From positions 1 to 64,000 of the forward strand of contig CANJHS010000011.1 of assembly GCA_947474225.1 (NCBI GenBank): a stretch of DNA of 64,000 nt, in the 5' to 3' direction. This DNA is from Roseiflexaceae bacterium. GTDB taxonomy: Bacteria; Chloroflexota; Chloroflexia; Chloroflexales; Roseiflexaceae. A program made the position numbers and the translations under genes. Under the pieces are notes generated by a model. The model was not told the origin of the DNA, searched no databases, and saw only the letters and a list, made by a program, of their open reading frames with translations. This document shows, piece by piece, positions 43,200 through 53,246 of this stretch; position 1 is the stretch's first letter; every line of letters begins with the position of its first letter.

Positions 43200-43595
43200 A
43201 TGACGCAGTCAATCGAACGAATCTGCCCAAACTGCCGTGCCAGTCAGGCACTGCATGCCACATACTGTAACGTCTGTGGATCGGCGATTGAGCGTTACCT
43301 GACACAGCCTGTCGACCGCTGGCTGCCCGCAATCGTACGCCAACATTTGTCACATCCCATCGTCCGGAGTGTGGCAATGGGTGCGCTTATGATGGTTGCT
43401 CAGGTTGCCATCCGGTCCATTCAGCAGAGCGTGACCAATTCCGCCTCACATGCGTTGACCAAGACGCCTTCGTCACCCCGTGGTGATGCGAAGCAGAGTA
43501 CGGTGGTTGCACGACGGACGTTTTGGCAGAAAACCAATCGCGATGGCACCATCCGCTCCGATGAAAAAGTCATTTGGCAGCGGACAGACTCCTAG
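43200..43595 (+). CDS. Small zinc-ribbon protein
   Basis: ERICPNCRASQALHATYCNVCGSAIERY; immediately downstream of the ygfZ-like gene. Confidence 0.8.
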   Translation: MTQSIERICPNCRASQALHATYCNVCGSAIERYLTQPVDRWLPAIVRQHLSHPIVRSVAMGALMMVAQVAIRSIQQSVTNSASHALTKTPSSPRGDAKQSTVVARRTFWQKTNRDGTIRSDEKVIWQRTDS

Positions 43596-43597
43596 TC

Positions 43598-44521
43598 TTA
43601 CCCGCGGTGTTGTTCCAAAAATTTCTCAACCTCCGCTCTGCTCGGCATCGAAGGTTGTGCACCGGGTTTTGTCACCGACATAGCAGCACTTGCTGTGGCG
43701 AAGCGTAACCCAAGTGCCATGAGGATACCTTCGGCTAACGAAACCGCAAGAGCCCCGTTAAAGCAATCGCCTGCAGCGACGGTATCTACGACTGGCACGA
43801 CAAACCCGGGCACGATACTGCCAGTACCCGCGTGACTCCAATAAACCCCTTGGCTTCCCCTTTTGATAATCACATGCGCACAGCCCCGTTGGTGCAATCG
43901 TTCTGCTGCCGCTGCACACCGTGATAGGTCGTGTGGTTCGATGCCGGTGAGTAATGCCGTTTCTGTTTCGTTTGGGGTAATCACGTCGCAGGCGGCATAG
44001 AGTTCTGCAGGAATTCCCCCTTCTGGTGCTGGTGCTGGGTCCAGGATGACCGTGACGCCGCGTGCACGAGCCATTTGTGCAGCAGCTATGACCAGTTCGA
44101 TGGGAATTTCGAGCTGGAGCAAAAGATGTGTTGCATTTATGAGTGCTGCTGCGACGGTGTCGAGATGTGTATGTGTCAGACGCATATTTGCACCAGAAAT
44201 AACCGTGATGCTGTTTTCTCCGTGTGCATCGAGAAGTATGAGTGCCACTCCTGTTGCACCCGGGCTCGTCACGATTCCACTCGTCTCGACCCCATACGAG
44301 GCGAGGCTCGTCCGCGATTCATGACCAAAACCATCATCTCCGACGGCGCCAAGCATACGTGCGTCACCGCCGAGGCGCGCGACTGCTACCGCTTGGTTTG
44401 CTCCCTTCCCACCGGGAACCGTAGAGAAGTCACTGCCAAAAATAGTTTCGCCGGGGCGTGCAATGCGTGATGCATGTGCGACTAAGTCCATATTGATACT
44501 GCCAAAAATCACGATGCTCAT
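43598..44521 (-). CDS. rbsK: Ribokinase
   Basis: IVIFGSINMDLVAHASRIARPGETIFGSDFSTVPGGKGANQAVAVARLGG...IIKRGSQGVYW...VVDTVAAGDCFNGALAVSLAEG. Confidence 0.92.
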   Translation of the reverse strand: MSIVIFGSINMDLVAHASRIARPGETIFGSDFSTVPGGKGANQAVAVARLGGDARMLGAVGDDGFGHESRTSLASYGVETSGIVTSPGATGVALILLDAHGENSITVISGANMRLTHTHLDTVAAALINATHLLLQLEIPIELVIAAAQMARARGVTVILDPAPAPEGGIPAELYAACDVITPNETETALLTGIEPHDLSRCAAAAERLHQRGCAHVIIKRGSQGVYWSHAGTGSIVPGFVVPVVDTVAAGDCFNGALAVSLAEGILMALGLRFATASAAMSVTKPGAQPSMPSRAEVEKFLEQHRG

Positions 44522-44545
44522 GAAAACCTCCGACAACGAGTGCTG

Positions 44546-45256
44546 TTATTCAAAAACCGGTGTCAACGATTCGCCATTTTCCCATGCCTTAAGGTATGGG
44601 TAGGGTGAAATCTGGCCACGGCGTACCTCCCAATCGTCTGGGGTGGTAGGCCGTGAAATGCCGAAGTGGAGATGCGCTGGTGTGAAGCGCGCATTCCCCG
44701 TTTTGCCGGTCGAACCCAACACCATGCCGACTTCCACGTGTTGCCCGACTGTGAGTCCTGCTGCAATCGCCGAGAGATGAGATCCGTAATAACGTACGCC
44801 GTCGTCTCCAACCATGGCCACTGCCAATCCACTTCTATCTGCAGGGACATCGGTGGCAGGCTCCCAACGATCAACAGCGACAATCGCATCGATGACACCA
44901 GCGGTCACTGCGACATATTGAGAACCCTCCTCACAAAATATGTCTGTTGCAGGGTAGTCGTGATGAACTTTTCCGTACGATACGGATGCATGTGCGACTG
45001 GGAAAACATACCTCGTGACCGGTACTGCTGTCATGGTTGTGGTAGGGGTGTCTGTTGCGGGTACGGTGGAAGTCGGGAGTGTAGTTACGCTTGGCTGTGC
45101 TGTGGCATGTGGGAGTACGGTCGGCGTTTGAGTGATTGTTGGAATCAACGGCGCTTGCGTCACCGCAGACGAGATACCTTGTATCGGCCCAGCGCATGCA
45201 ACGCAGAAGTTGATGAGGAGCAGGGAAGATGATAATTGAAGGCGCATGGGATGCAT
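44546..45256 (-). CDS. M23-like peptidase lipoprotein
   Basis: LLLINFCVACAGPIQG lipobox; HHDYPATDIFCEEGSQYVAVTAGVIDAI...YGSHLSAIAAGLTVGQHVEVGMVLGSTGKTGNARFTPAHLHFGISRP. Confidence 0.82.
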   Translation of the reverse strand: MHPMRLQLSSSLLLINFCVACAGPIQGISSAVTQAPLIPTITQTPTVLPHATAQPSVTTLPTSTVPATDTPTTTMTAVPVTRYVFPVAHASVSYGKVHHDYPATDIFCEEGSQYVAVTAGVIDAIVAVDRWEPATDVPADRSGLAVAMVGDDGVRYYGSHLSAIAAGLTVGQHVEVGMVLGSTGKTGNARFTPAHLHFGISRPTTPDDWEVRRGQISPYPYLKAWENGESLTPVFE

Positions 45257-45390
45257 TCCCTTATGATAGAAGATTGCGACAGCATACCATAGTTTGTAGT
45301 AGATTATGGAATCGTCGTCCCTCTAAGAATTGTATGTTTTTTTGCATGGGGAAGCGAAAAAACTCATCTCCATAAAAGAAATTTCCATGC

Positions 45391-45418
45391 TTGACATCTG
45401 TCTTATTTGCACTACAAT
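45391..45418 (+). promoter_or_regulatory. Sigma-70-type promoter
   Basis: TTGACA (45391-45396), 16-bp spacer, TACAAT (45413-45418). Confidence 0.75.
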
Positions 45419-45424
45419 AAACTC

Positions 45425-45711
45425 CGGTAGCAAAACTACCATGATTCTTGCCCCCGGCAGGTGCGAAAGTATCTGAACGTCACGTAGCACAATGGTGTCG
45501 AGTGAATTCCGGACGGCTTACGAGAGGGTGTATGGACGCCAACGCAAACAATCGAATGGGTGGCTATGTCTGGCTAGCTCCTGTGCATGGGTGTGTGGTG
45601 TTCGTTGCTCGCGCGATGGGATCATGTTTACCCCTCCCACATGACTAGGCGCAAGTACCAAACTTTTGCGTGACAGAGCCACCCGTTCATCGCTGATGGA
45701 CTGGTTTTTTT
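45425..45711 (+). ncRNA. Candidate about 287-nt leader/ncRNA upstream of the SpeA-like gene
   Basis: Runs from just after the promoter to a rho-independent terminator; begins with hairpin GGTAG-caaaa-CTACC; no convincing ORF. Matches to known RNA families could not be made by eye. Confidence 0.45.
45682..45711 (+). terminator. Rho-independent terminator within the SpeA-like leader
   Basis: CCCGTTCATC-gct-GATGGACTGG (10-bp stem with one mismatch and one G.U) followed by TTTTTTT. Confidence 0.72.
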
Positions 45712-45901
45712 GTGTGCAAAGGAACGAACGAATGATCAAGCGATGGCTTGCTGCGGTGTCTCATAGCACTGCCCGCGCACAAACGTCCTGTTGGTTGACG
45801 AGTCGTCATGCCAGCATGTTAGTGGTTCGGGTTCGTCTCCGTGGTGTCTAGCACCACACGTTGGTTTTCTGCGTTTTGCTGTGGAAGGAGCATTCACTGA
45901 A

Positions 45902-47434
45902 TTGAACGGTACCACCTATACAGACCATTTGGCACACCGGTATGGTGTGCAACCCGAAGGCGCACTCAACGCATTTATCACCCGTCATGACGGCCAACTG
46001 TACTTGGACGACCGTATCTGCCTCAACACATTGGCAGAGCAATACGGTGCACCACTCGAGGTCTCGTTCCTCCCACTCATTACCAAACAGATAACACAGA
46101 TGCATACCTATGCCGCAGCTGCAGCGACTGCAGTGGGGTATACAGGCGCATTTGTCTACGCGTATGCCACAAAGGCAAACTTTGCAGAAGAGGTCGTGCG
46201 CACGGCATTGCAATCTGGAGCGCATTACGAGACTTCCTCTGCCGCAGATATCGTCATCGCCCACCAGCTCTGGCGCCAAGGTGTGTTGCCCGCTGACCGG
46301 TACATGTTCTGTAATGGATCAAAAGACCTCGGCTATCGCAAAGCCATTTTGGCATTGCGCGAGGCTGGCCATAATCAACTGATACCAATTGTCGATGACC
46401 TCGATGAGTTGGCATATCTGAGCAGCCATTGTCATGTGCCGATGCAATTCGGCGTCCGTGTGCGTTTTGATCTTGGGGATGTTGATCCTGATCATCCAGG
46501 TGGGGAGCGCTTTGGATTGACCCATAGCGAAATTGATAGCGCCATTGCAATGCTTGCGGGCACCCAACATAGCATCGTGCTCTATCACGCCATGGTGGGT
46601 AGTCAAATCGAAGATGCCCATGTGTGGAAGATACAGCTCAGTGCTGCCGTCGATCGCTATGCCGCCCTCGCATCCAAGATTTCGACATTGCACATGTTCA
46701 ATTTTGGTGGTGGGATGCCGACCGATAGCTACCAACTTGATTTTCGTTTTGATTGCCAGATGTTCCTGCAGACCTTGATGACCGCGTTGATAGAAGCCTG
46801 CGACCAAGCAGGCGTGACGCATCCCGATGTAGTCGGTGAATTCGGGCGCTACACGGTTGGTTCGCATACGGTGTATTTGATGGAAGTCGGTGCAGTCAAG
46901 CAAGGACGCGGCGGTGCACCTGATTGGTACCTGTTGAACGGTAGTTTGATGGTGTCTTTGCCCGATACGCTCATCGTTGATGGTCAACAGTTTATCATTC
47001 TGCCTCTGAATGAGTGGCACTTACCTGCACGACCTGTTCGTCTGGCTGGACGCTATACGTGTGACACCGACGACTTTTATCCACGTCCTGGTCAACCACC
47101 GCTGTTGCTGCCGAATGGCGGAGAAGGTATGGTATTGGCGTTCTTTGGCGTTGGGGCATATCAACAGATGTTGTCTGGTCGCGGTGGTGCGCACCATTGC
47201 CTGACTCCTGAGATGCGACGAATTACCATCGAGGCCGATGGTGACCAACTGGTAGTGCGTGACACCCCGCCGCAGCATCTCAACGACATCATGAGTTTGC
47301 TTGGCTATCACAACGCCATTCTAGACCTCGGGAACCGCCGTGAAGCAGTCCCTGCAGAACGGACGACGGTACGCTCTTTCCGTATGCCTGTGAAGCGGAG
47401 TGCCCGCATGTGGAAACGCGCGCGCCCAGTGTAG
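45902..47434 (+). CDS. PLP-dependent group IV decarboxylase, arginine decarboxylase (SpeA)-like
   Basis: YAYATKANFAEEVVRTALQSGAHYETSSAADIVIA; MFCNGSKDLGYRKAIL; MFNFGGGMPTDSYQLDFRFDCQMFLQTL; VGEFGRYTVG. Start inferred as TTG after AAGGAG. Confidence 0.8.
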   Translation: MNGTTYTDHLAHRYGVQPEGALNAFITRHDGQLYLDDRICLNTLAEQYGAPLEVSFLPLITKQITQMHTYAAAAATAVGYTGAFVYAYATKANFAEEVVRTALQSGAHYETSSAADIVIAHQLWRQGVLPADRYMFCNGSKDLGYRKAILALREAGHNQLIPIVDDLDELAYLSSHCHVPMQFGVRVRFDLGDVDPDHPGGERFGLTHSEIDSAIAMLAGTQHSIVLYHAMVGSQIEDAHVWKIQLSAAVDRYAALASKISTLHMFNFGGGMPTDSYQLDFRFDCQMFLQTLMTALIEACDQAGVTHPDVVGEFGRYTVGSHTVYLMEVGAVKQGRGGAPDWYLLNGSLMVSLPDTLIVDGQQFIILPLNEWHLPARPVRLAGRYTCDTDDFYPRPGQPPLLLPNGGEGMVLAFFGVGAYQQMLSGRGGAHHCLTPEMRRITIEADGDQLVVRDTPPQHLNDIMSLLGYHNAILDLGNRREAVPAERTTVRSFRMPVKRSARMWKRARPV

Positions 47435-47447
47435 CGCAACAGTCCTA

Positions 47448-47479
47448 CCAGGGTATGCATTGCATACCCTGGTTTTTTT
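47448..47479 (+). terminator. Rho-independent terminator after the decarboxylase
   Basis: CCAGGGTATGCA-t-TGCATACCCTGG followed by TTTTTTT. Confidence 0.92.
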
Positions 47480-47548
47480 AGCCTGTTGAACAAGCACATA
47501 AATTTCTGCAACGCATGGCAGTTCAACGACAGATAAATGATTCGGAAA

Positions 47549-48436
47549 CTACGGTTTCGGTGTCGCATTCACGCCGAAGCGCATCAATCCACCCATGCGG
47601 ATGCGAATTAACGCTACCATCTCTTGACGATTGGCTGCATCTGCTGCCTGACTCGCCTGTTCAAACCCTGCGATGGCACCAGTAACGTCCCCTTTTGCTT
47701 CGCGGATGGCCGCCTGGAGAAAGAGACCCTCTGGTACCGTCACAGGTACGGCAAGGAGCTCTGCTACGCTCAATTCTGCCGCGGCAATGTTTCGCGCAAG
47801 GAGTCGCGTATTGCCACGTTCGTAGACTAGGGCACGCGGCGTTGCGCTCGTCGCAAGGGTGCGCTGCCAGAATGTCTCAGCGGTAGCGGCATCACCGTTC
47901 GCTTCGGCGAGGACCGACATCCACAGCAGGACTTCGGGATCATTTGGGAACGCAACGTATTCTTTCTGAACGAGTGCATATGCCTGTGCGGTGTGACCGT
48001 CGACTGCTGCATTGGTAACAGCTGGAATGTCAGCGCTCGGTGGTGCGGTGACAACAATGTAGGTCAGTGCAAAGCAAATCACTGCAATTACCCCGGCAAT
48101 AATTGCCCGTTTGCGGATGCGTGTGGATTTCTGTGACTGGGCGAGCATGCGGAGGAGCGCTGTGTATTCACTCTGCAGCGCATCACTGTTATTACCTAAT
48201 GCTGCAATAATGCGTTCTGCATCTGCTCGTGCACGACCATCGAGTGCAATAACTCTGACACGCTCTGCATCAATGTCGAGATTCGCTTCGGTACATGCCC
48301 GTTCGAGCTGTGCGATGGCATCAAGGTAGCTGATGAATGTGTGCGCACCATTGGGATTTTGTGCGTAGACGAGTGCATATGGCTCGGCACGATCAAGGAG
48401 TGCTCTGAGTTGCGGCATGAGGGGAAGCGTGGTCAT
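47549..48436 (-). CDS. Membrane protein with cytoplasmic N-terminal region and TPR-like C-terminal region
   Basis: TM KRAIIAGVIAVICFALTYIVVTAPP; C-terminal AVDGHTAQAYALVQKEYVAFPNDPEVLLWMSVLAEANGDAATAETFWQRTL. Confidence 0.6.
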   Translation of the reverse strand: MTTLPLMPQLRALLDRAEPYALVYAQNPNGAHTFISYLDAIAQLERACTEANLDIDAERVRVIALDGRARADAERIIAALGNNSDALQSEYTALLRMLAQSQKSTRIRKRAIIAGVIAVICFALTYIVVTAPPSADIPAVTNAAVDGHTAQAYALVQKEYVAFPNDPEVLLWMSVLAEANGDAATAETFWQRTLATSATPRALVYERGNTRLLARNIAAAELSVAELLAVPVTVPEGLFLQAAIREAKGDVTGAIAGFEQASQAADAANRQEMVALIRIRMGGLMRFGVNATPKP

Positions 48437-48532
48437 GTACGTTCCTTAAGAAGCGACCGCTGAAAGGCTAAACATGAAGTCCATCGTGTATAATGCATGC
48501 ATTGCACGCGATATATTGAGGTAGCATACCAT

Positions 48533-49165
48533 ATGCGTTTAGTCATTGTTCGTCACGGTGAGAGCGAGTGGAACCGCATTGGGCGGTATCAGGGACAGTT
48601 CGACGCACCGTTGTCCGAGATGGGGGTCAAACAGGCTGAGGCACTCGCAGAACGACTTAGCACTGAATCGTTCCAGGCAATTTATGCCAGTCCATTGCAG
48701 CGCGCGCGGGTGACTGCCGAGCATGTAGCCAAATTTCATCCAGACACACCGATGATTATTGATCCCGCCATTATTGAAATTGACCACGGTGAGTGGGCAG
48801 GGTTGATGGTAGACGAAGTCATCGCCAAATATGGGAACGGGTTGCGTGAGTGGCGCTTAACACCCACGCGTTCGCAAATGCCAGGCGGCGAAAGCTTTAG
48901 CAATATCCTCAAACGTGTCCTTGACTTCAAGGAAGTTCTCCAGAAAAAATATGTTGACCAAACGGTGTTGGTATCAACGCACGACGTCGTAGTCAAAATT
49001 CTGGCAGCCGACGCACTCGGTATGCACATGGATGGGATTAATCGTATTTGGGTCACGAATGCCAGTATCTCGGTCATTGAATATGGCAATGAGTTGACGT
49101 ACCTATCCAGCTTGAGCGAAGCGTCGCACCTGAGTAAACTCGAAGTCGTGCGAGGGGCTTGGTAA
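48533..49165 (+). CDS. Histidine phosphatase (phosphoglycerate mutase-like) family protein
   Basis: MRLVIVRHGESEWNRIGRYQGQFDAPLSEMGVKQAEALAERL...AIYASPLQRARVTAE...EIDHGEWAGLMVDEV...VLVSTHDVVVK. Confidence 0.94.
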   Translation: MRLVIVRHGESEWNRIGRYQGQFDAPLSEMGVKQAEALAERLSTESFQAIYASPLQRARVTAEHVAKFHPDTPMIIDPAIIEIDHGEWAGLMVDEVIAKYGNGLREWRLTPTRSQMPGGESFSNILKRVLDFKEVLQKKYVDQTVLVSTHDVVVKILAADALGMHMDGINRIWVTNASISVIEYGNELTYLSSLSEASHLSKLEVVRGAW

Positions 49166-49268
49166 GTTTATTTTGGAAGCGAGACACAACACTTGTCATC
49201 GTCGATTGGTGTCGGTTGACTCAGGACCTTTGTGATATAGTTAACAGACTATATTGATGGTGAAGACG

Positions 49269-50285
49269 ATGACACAGTATCCGGCAGCAGCGTCTGAGAA
49301 TACCATTCAGTCGCGCGGTCGCGTCTCCGAAATCCTAGAACGTACCGGTCTGCGTGACGATTTTATTGCCGTCGAGCACGAAATGCTCGAACGCATTTCG
49401 TCACGCAGCGATGTGTTGCATGATGCAGGTGTGTACACGGTACGGGCTGGTGGGAAGCGTCTCAGGGTGTTACTGGTCCTTTTGGCCGCACGCATGGGCG
49501 TCTACGATTTTTCACGGGCGGTGCATCCCGCAGTTGCCATAGAACTGCTCCATGCAGCGTCACTCATACACGATGATTTAGTTGATCACGCTGCTTCTCG
49601 GCGAGGACAAGCAACGATACACCACACGTGGGATCGCAATGTCGCGCTTGCTTTGGGTGACTTTCTGTTTGGTTTGGCAGCGCGCGAGCTTGCTGACGAG
49701 CCTGACCCGCGGATTATCGGGTTCTATGTGCATGCAGCGCAACGCATGGTAGAAGGTGAACTCCATCCTGTCACACAGGTCGTTCCTTTCGCAGATGCAA
49801 GCGCTCAGTACTTCCGCAAAATCTCTGCCAAAACCGCGGTGTTGTTCGAGGCTGCCTGCAAATCTGGTATTGCTGTGTGCGGCGGTGATGACGACGTCAT
49901 TGCAGCCCTCGGCATCTTTGGGCATGAGCTTGGGATGGCGTTCCAGATTGTCGATGATATCCTTGATATGACCGAAGCCGCTGCGGTGCTCGGGAAGCCA
50001 GCAGGCAATGATTTGCGTGAAGGCACTATTACCCTCCCGCTCTTGCATGCAGCAGTGCGTTCAGAAGATCCACGCCTCCGTACGGTTGGTAAAGGAGTGT
50101 TATCTGCCGAGGATATAACCGACATTATTGGCATTATCACGCGTGCCGGTGGGATCGAGGCATCGTACCAAACTGCACAAGAGTGCATAGCACGTGCACT
50201 GGCGGCGATTCAACCCTACGCCAGTCCGCTTATTTTCAACGCATTGCAAGATGTGACCACGATTGTGATACATAGACGTTCTTGA
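49269..50285 (+). CDS. Polyprenyl diphosphate synthase
   Basis: AGGKRLRVLLVLLAARMG; ELLHAASLIHDDLVDHAASRRGQATIHHTWDRNVALALGDFLFG; FGHELGMAFQIVDDILDMTEAAAVLGKPAGNDLREGTITLPLL. Confidence 0.95.
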   Translation: MTQYPAAASENTIQSRGRVSEILERTGLRDDFIAVEHEMLERISSRSDVLHDAGVYTVRAGGKRLRVLLVLLAARMGVYDFSRAVHPAVAIELLHAASLIHDDLVDHAASRRGQATIHHTWDRNVALALGDFLFGLAARELADEPDPRIIGFYVHAAQRMVEGELHPVTQVVPFADASAQYFRKISAKTAVLFEAACKSGIAVCGGDDDVIAALGIFGHELGMAFQIVDDILDMTEAAAVLGKPAGNDLREGTITLPLLHAAVRSEDPRLRTVGKGVLSAEDITDIIGIITRAGGIEASYQTAQECIARALAAIQPYASPLIFNALQDVTTIVIHRRS

Positions 50286-50311
50286 ATGCTGCGGGTAATA
50301 CATACACGCGC

Positions 50312-50340
50312 AATCCTCCGCTCTTAGCGGAGGATTTTTT
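50312..50340 (+). terminator. Rho-independent terminator
   Basis: AATCCTCCGCT-ctt-AGCGGAGGATT followed by TTTT. Confidence 0.9.
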
Positions 50341-50412
50341 GTATACATCCAAGGGTATTGTTTCTGCGTATCACCATTATGTTCGGATTGTGGTGTGTGG
50401 GAGGTGCAAACG

Positions 50413-51804
50413 ATGAGCACAAATCTCCAATATGGTGCTGTGATTGACGATGTCAGCGAACCCGATGCAAGTTGGACGGATGAATCTGCTGAATCATTTG
50501 TTGAGGAATCGCCAGCAAAAGTCAGCCTGGTCGAGGATTCGGTGCAGATGTATCTGCGTGAAATCGGCCAAGTCAAATTATTGAATGCCGCCCAAGAGGT
50601 TGCATTGGCTATGCGTCTCGAGGCTGGGGCATTTGCTCGTGCAGTGCTTGCATGCCAAACCCTCTACACACCCCAGCAGACATCACTCATACTCGCCTCA
50701 GATATTGTCTCTGGACTCAGCGAGCCAATGACCGCACGTTCACTCGCGACGCTCTGGCAGAATCATAATGGCCACTGGCATGATATTCCCTGGCTCATTG
50801 CTCTTGCACAGAGAGATGGACGGTATCTCCATGTACGTGAGGATCTGACGGTGCTCGACGAGCAGCATGACCTGCTTCGAGAACGGGAACGTATGGCAAC
50901 GACCGCAGCAATGACTGGTCTGTTGCTGATTACTCCCGCGTACCATCATCTCCTGTCACAAGCAATCAATCCTATTGATGCTTTGTGTTGGCTCCTGGCA
51001 AATGATTCAGATGTTCGTATCATGGCAGTATGTGGTGACCGGGAAGCACGCCAAATGCACCGACGGATTGACGATGCAGAAGAAGCGCGACGCAGTATCA
51101 TTCAGGCGAATTTACGATTAGTTGTGAGCGTTGCCAAAAAGTACATCGGTGGACCAATGTCCTTCATGGATTTGGTTCAAGAAGGCAATATCGGTTTGAT
51201 GCGAGCCGTTGAGAAGTTCGACTACCTGCGTAAAAACCGCTTCTCGACATATGCCACTTGGTGGATCCGACAGGCAGTCTCGCGTGCAATTGCAGAACAG
51301 AGCCGTTTGATTCGGTTGCCGGTCCACTTGAGTGACGCAATCGGTCAGATGCGTCGGGTGACACGCACACTCGAACAAGGGCTTTCACGTGAACCAACCC
51401 CGGACGAGATTGCCATCGAGATGGGTATTTCGGACCGTAAAGTCCGTCGCTTGCTGCAGGCTTCGACACAACCGATTTCACTCGAACAACCAATAAACAG
51501 TGATGGGGACGGGCACATCGGCGAACTTCTCGCAGACGAACAGAGCGATTCTCCCAATGACATCGCGACGCGGCATATGCTCCAAGCCGATATCACAACG
51601 GCACTTTCTGCACTCCCTGAGCGTGAGCGTTCTATCGTGATGCTCCGCTACGGACTGAGCGATGGTCGTCGACGTACCCTCGAAGAAGTCGGCGTCGCAT
51701 TCGGTATTACGCGCGAACGAACCAGACAAATCGAAGCAGATGCATTGCGATTACTCCGTTCCCCACAGGTTGGGGCACATCTCATCGGATACCTTGATTC
51801 GTAG
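50413..51804 (+). CDS. Sigma-70 family RNA polymerase sigma factor (RpoD/SigA-like)
   Basis: [128 protein letters not shown]. Confidence 0.95.
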   Translation: MSTNLQYGAVIDDVSEPDASWTDESAESFVEESPAKVSLVEDSVQMYLREIGQVKLLNAAQEVALAMRLEAGAFARAVLACQTLYTPQQTSLILASDIVSGLSEPMTARSLATLWQNHNGHWHDIPWLIALAQRDGRYLHVREDLTVLDEQHDLLRERERMATTAAMTGLLLITPAYHHLLSQAINPIDALCWLLANDSDVRIMAVCGDREARQMHRRIDDAEEARRSIIQANLRLVVSVAKKYIGGPMSFMDLVQEGNIGLMRAVEKFDYLRKNRFSTYATWWIRQAVSRAIAEQSRLIRLPVHLSDAIGQMRRVTRTLEQGLSREPTPDEIAIEMGISDRKVRRLLQASTQPISLEQPINSDGDGHIGELLADEQSDSPNDIATRHMLQADITTALSALPERERSIVMLRYGLSDGRRRTLEEVGVAFGITRERTRQIEADALRLLRSPQVGAHLIGYLDS

Positions 51805-51817
51805 ACTTGTATGTACC

Positions 51818-51854
51818 CACCCCTGGCTTTGCAAAAGCAGAGCTGGGGGTTTTA
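51818..51854 (+). terminator. Terminator-like hairpin after the sigma factor
   Basis: CCCCTGGCTTTGC-aaaa-GCAGAGCTGGGGG then TTTTATT. Confidence 0.7.
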
Positions 51855-52304
51855 TTCTGCTGGCCGCCGCTTGACCATCATGGTCATCTCTCCGGTTTGG
51901 ACGAGTTCTGAACGTTGATTCTTTACTTCGATAGCGAACGTAATAATGCCCCGTTCGGTGCTTTTGGTTTCGCGCATTGCTGCGACGCGGATATGAGCAT
52001 GGATTGTGTCATGGAATAGGATCGGCGCACTGAATGTCCAATTGAGCCCTAAGAAGGCAATAATTGCATCGGGGTCCATGTCGGTACGGTACTTTAAACC
52101 ATTGACAATGGCTAAGCCAAGCAGCCCGTGTGCAATACGTTCTCCAAACACCGACGTTTTCATGTATTCCGCATCAGTGTGCAGGCGATTAAAGTCCCCG
52201 GTGAGCATGGCAAACATACTCACTTCGGTTTCGCCGATGGTGCGTGCTGGGGTTACAAATGTTGTCCCTATTTGATAGTCTTCGTACCACTGGTAGCGTG
52301 CCAT
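51852..52304 (-). CDS. MaoC-family dehydratase (hotdog fold)
   Basis: MARYQWYEDYQIGTTFVTPARTIGETEVSMFAMLTGDFNRLHTDAEYMKTSVFGERIAHGLLGLAIVNGL. Confidence 0.93.
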   Translation of the reverse strand: MARYQWYEDYQIGTTFVTPARTIGETEVSMFAMLTGDFNRLHTDAEYMKTSVFGERIAHGLLGLAIVNGLKYRTDMDPDAIIAFLGLNWTFSAPILFHDTIHAHIRVAAMRETKSTERGIITFAIEVKNQRSELVQTGEMTMMVKRRPAE

Positions 52305-52367
52305 CTCTTCCTCCACAAAAAGGCGGCAATACGTTGATACGTACTGCCGCACTCACGCATTTATTGG

Positions 52368-53246
52368 CTATTTCGACAATGCCTCTTTGACCAGGCGGGC
52401 AATGTCCGTCGGCAATTCAGCCACGGTAACGCCGACTGCTTGCAATGCTTCGATTTTTTCTTGGGCAGTGCCTTCACCACCCGAGATGATTGCACCTGCA
52501 TGACCCATGCGTTTGCCTTCGGGTGCAGTTCGACCTGCGATGAAGCCGACGACAGGTTTGGTGACGTATTTACCGATGTACTTGGCAGCGTCTTGCTCTG
52601 CGTTCCCGCCGATTTCGCCAATCAAGACGATTGCTTTAGTCTCAGGATCGGCTTGGAACAGTTCGAGGGCGTCGATATAGTTCGTACCAATAATCGGGTC
52701 GCCACCAATGCCGACAATGGAGCTTTGGCCCAGTCCGATACGCGTAAGCGCGTCGACAGCCTCGTACGTTAACGTGCCGGATTTCGATACGACGCCTACC
52801 GGTCCTGGTGTCGCAATATTCCCTGGGATTATACCGACTTTGGCTTGGCCAGGAGTCAGCAACCCGGGACAGTTTGGTCCGATGAGGCGTGCGCCGCATT
52901 CTTTCACATAGGCGTAGGTAGCGACCATGTCGTTTGCAGGAATGCCTTCGGTGATACAGACAATGAGTTTGATCCCGGCTGCTGCAGCTTCACGTACTGC
53001 GTCGGGAGCAAATGGTGCAGGTACATAGATAATTGATGTATTTGCGTTGGTTGCTTTCACGGCATCTGCGACGCTGTTGAAAATCGGTACTTTGCCATCG
53101 ATGGCGGTTTGCCCTGCGCGGCCTGGTGTTACACCTGCGACGACATTGGTGCCATAGGCTACCATTTGTCGTGTATGAAATTCACCTTCGCGGCCAGTGA
53201 TACCCTGCACCACGAGACGTGTGTTCTTGTCGACCAGAATGCTCAT
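52368..53246 (-). CDS. sucD: Succinyl-CoA synthetase (ADP-forming) alpha subunit
   Basis: [107 protein letters not shown]. Confidence 0.97.
   Translation of the reverse strand: MSILVDKNTRLVVQGITGREGEFHTRQMVAYGTNVVAGVTPGRAGQTAIDGKVPIFNSVADAVKATNANTSIIYVPAPFAPDAVREAAAAGIKLIVCITEGIPANDMVATYAYVKECGARLIGPNCPGLLTPGQAKVGIIPGNIATPGPVGVVSKSGTLTYEAVDALTRIGLGQSSIVGIGGDPIIGTNYIDALELFQADPETKAIVLIGEIGGNAEQDAAKYIGKYVTKPVVGFIAGRTAPEGKRMGHAGAIISGGEGTAQEKIEALQAVGVTVAELPTDIARLVKEALSK

Noticed and set aside
45448-45648. 66-aa ORF in the decarboxylase leader, and a possible tmRNA tag (ANANNRMGGYVWLAP)
   Set aside because: No stop after the tag-like stretch, no tRNA-like 3' end with CCA or conserved tmRNA sequences; no convincing ribosome-binding site for the ORF. 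Treated as non-coding leader.
45425-45711. RNase P RNA or SRP RNA interpretation of the leader
   Set aside because: No GAGGAAAGUC-like P4 or ACAGRAA sequences, and no GGAAGGAAGCAGC-type SRP motif seen.
46319-47020. 233-aa minus-strand ORF
   Set aside because: Shadow ORF within the SpeA-like decarboxylase gene.
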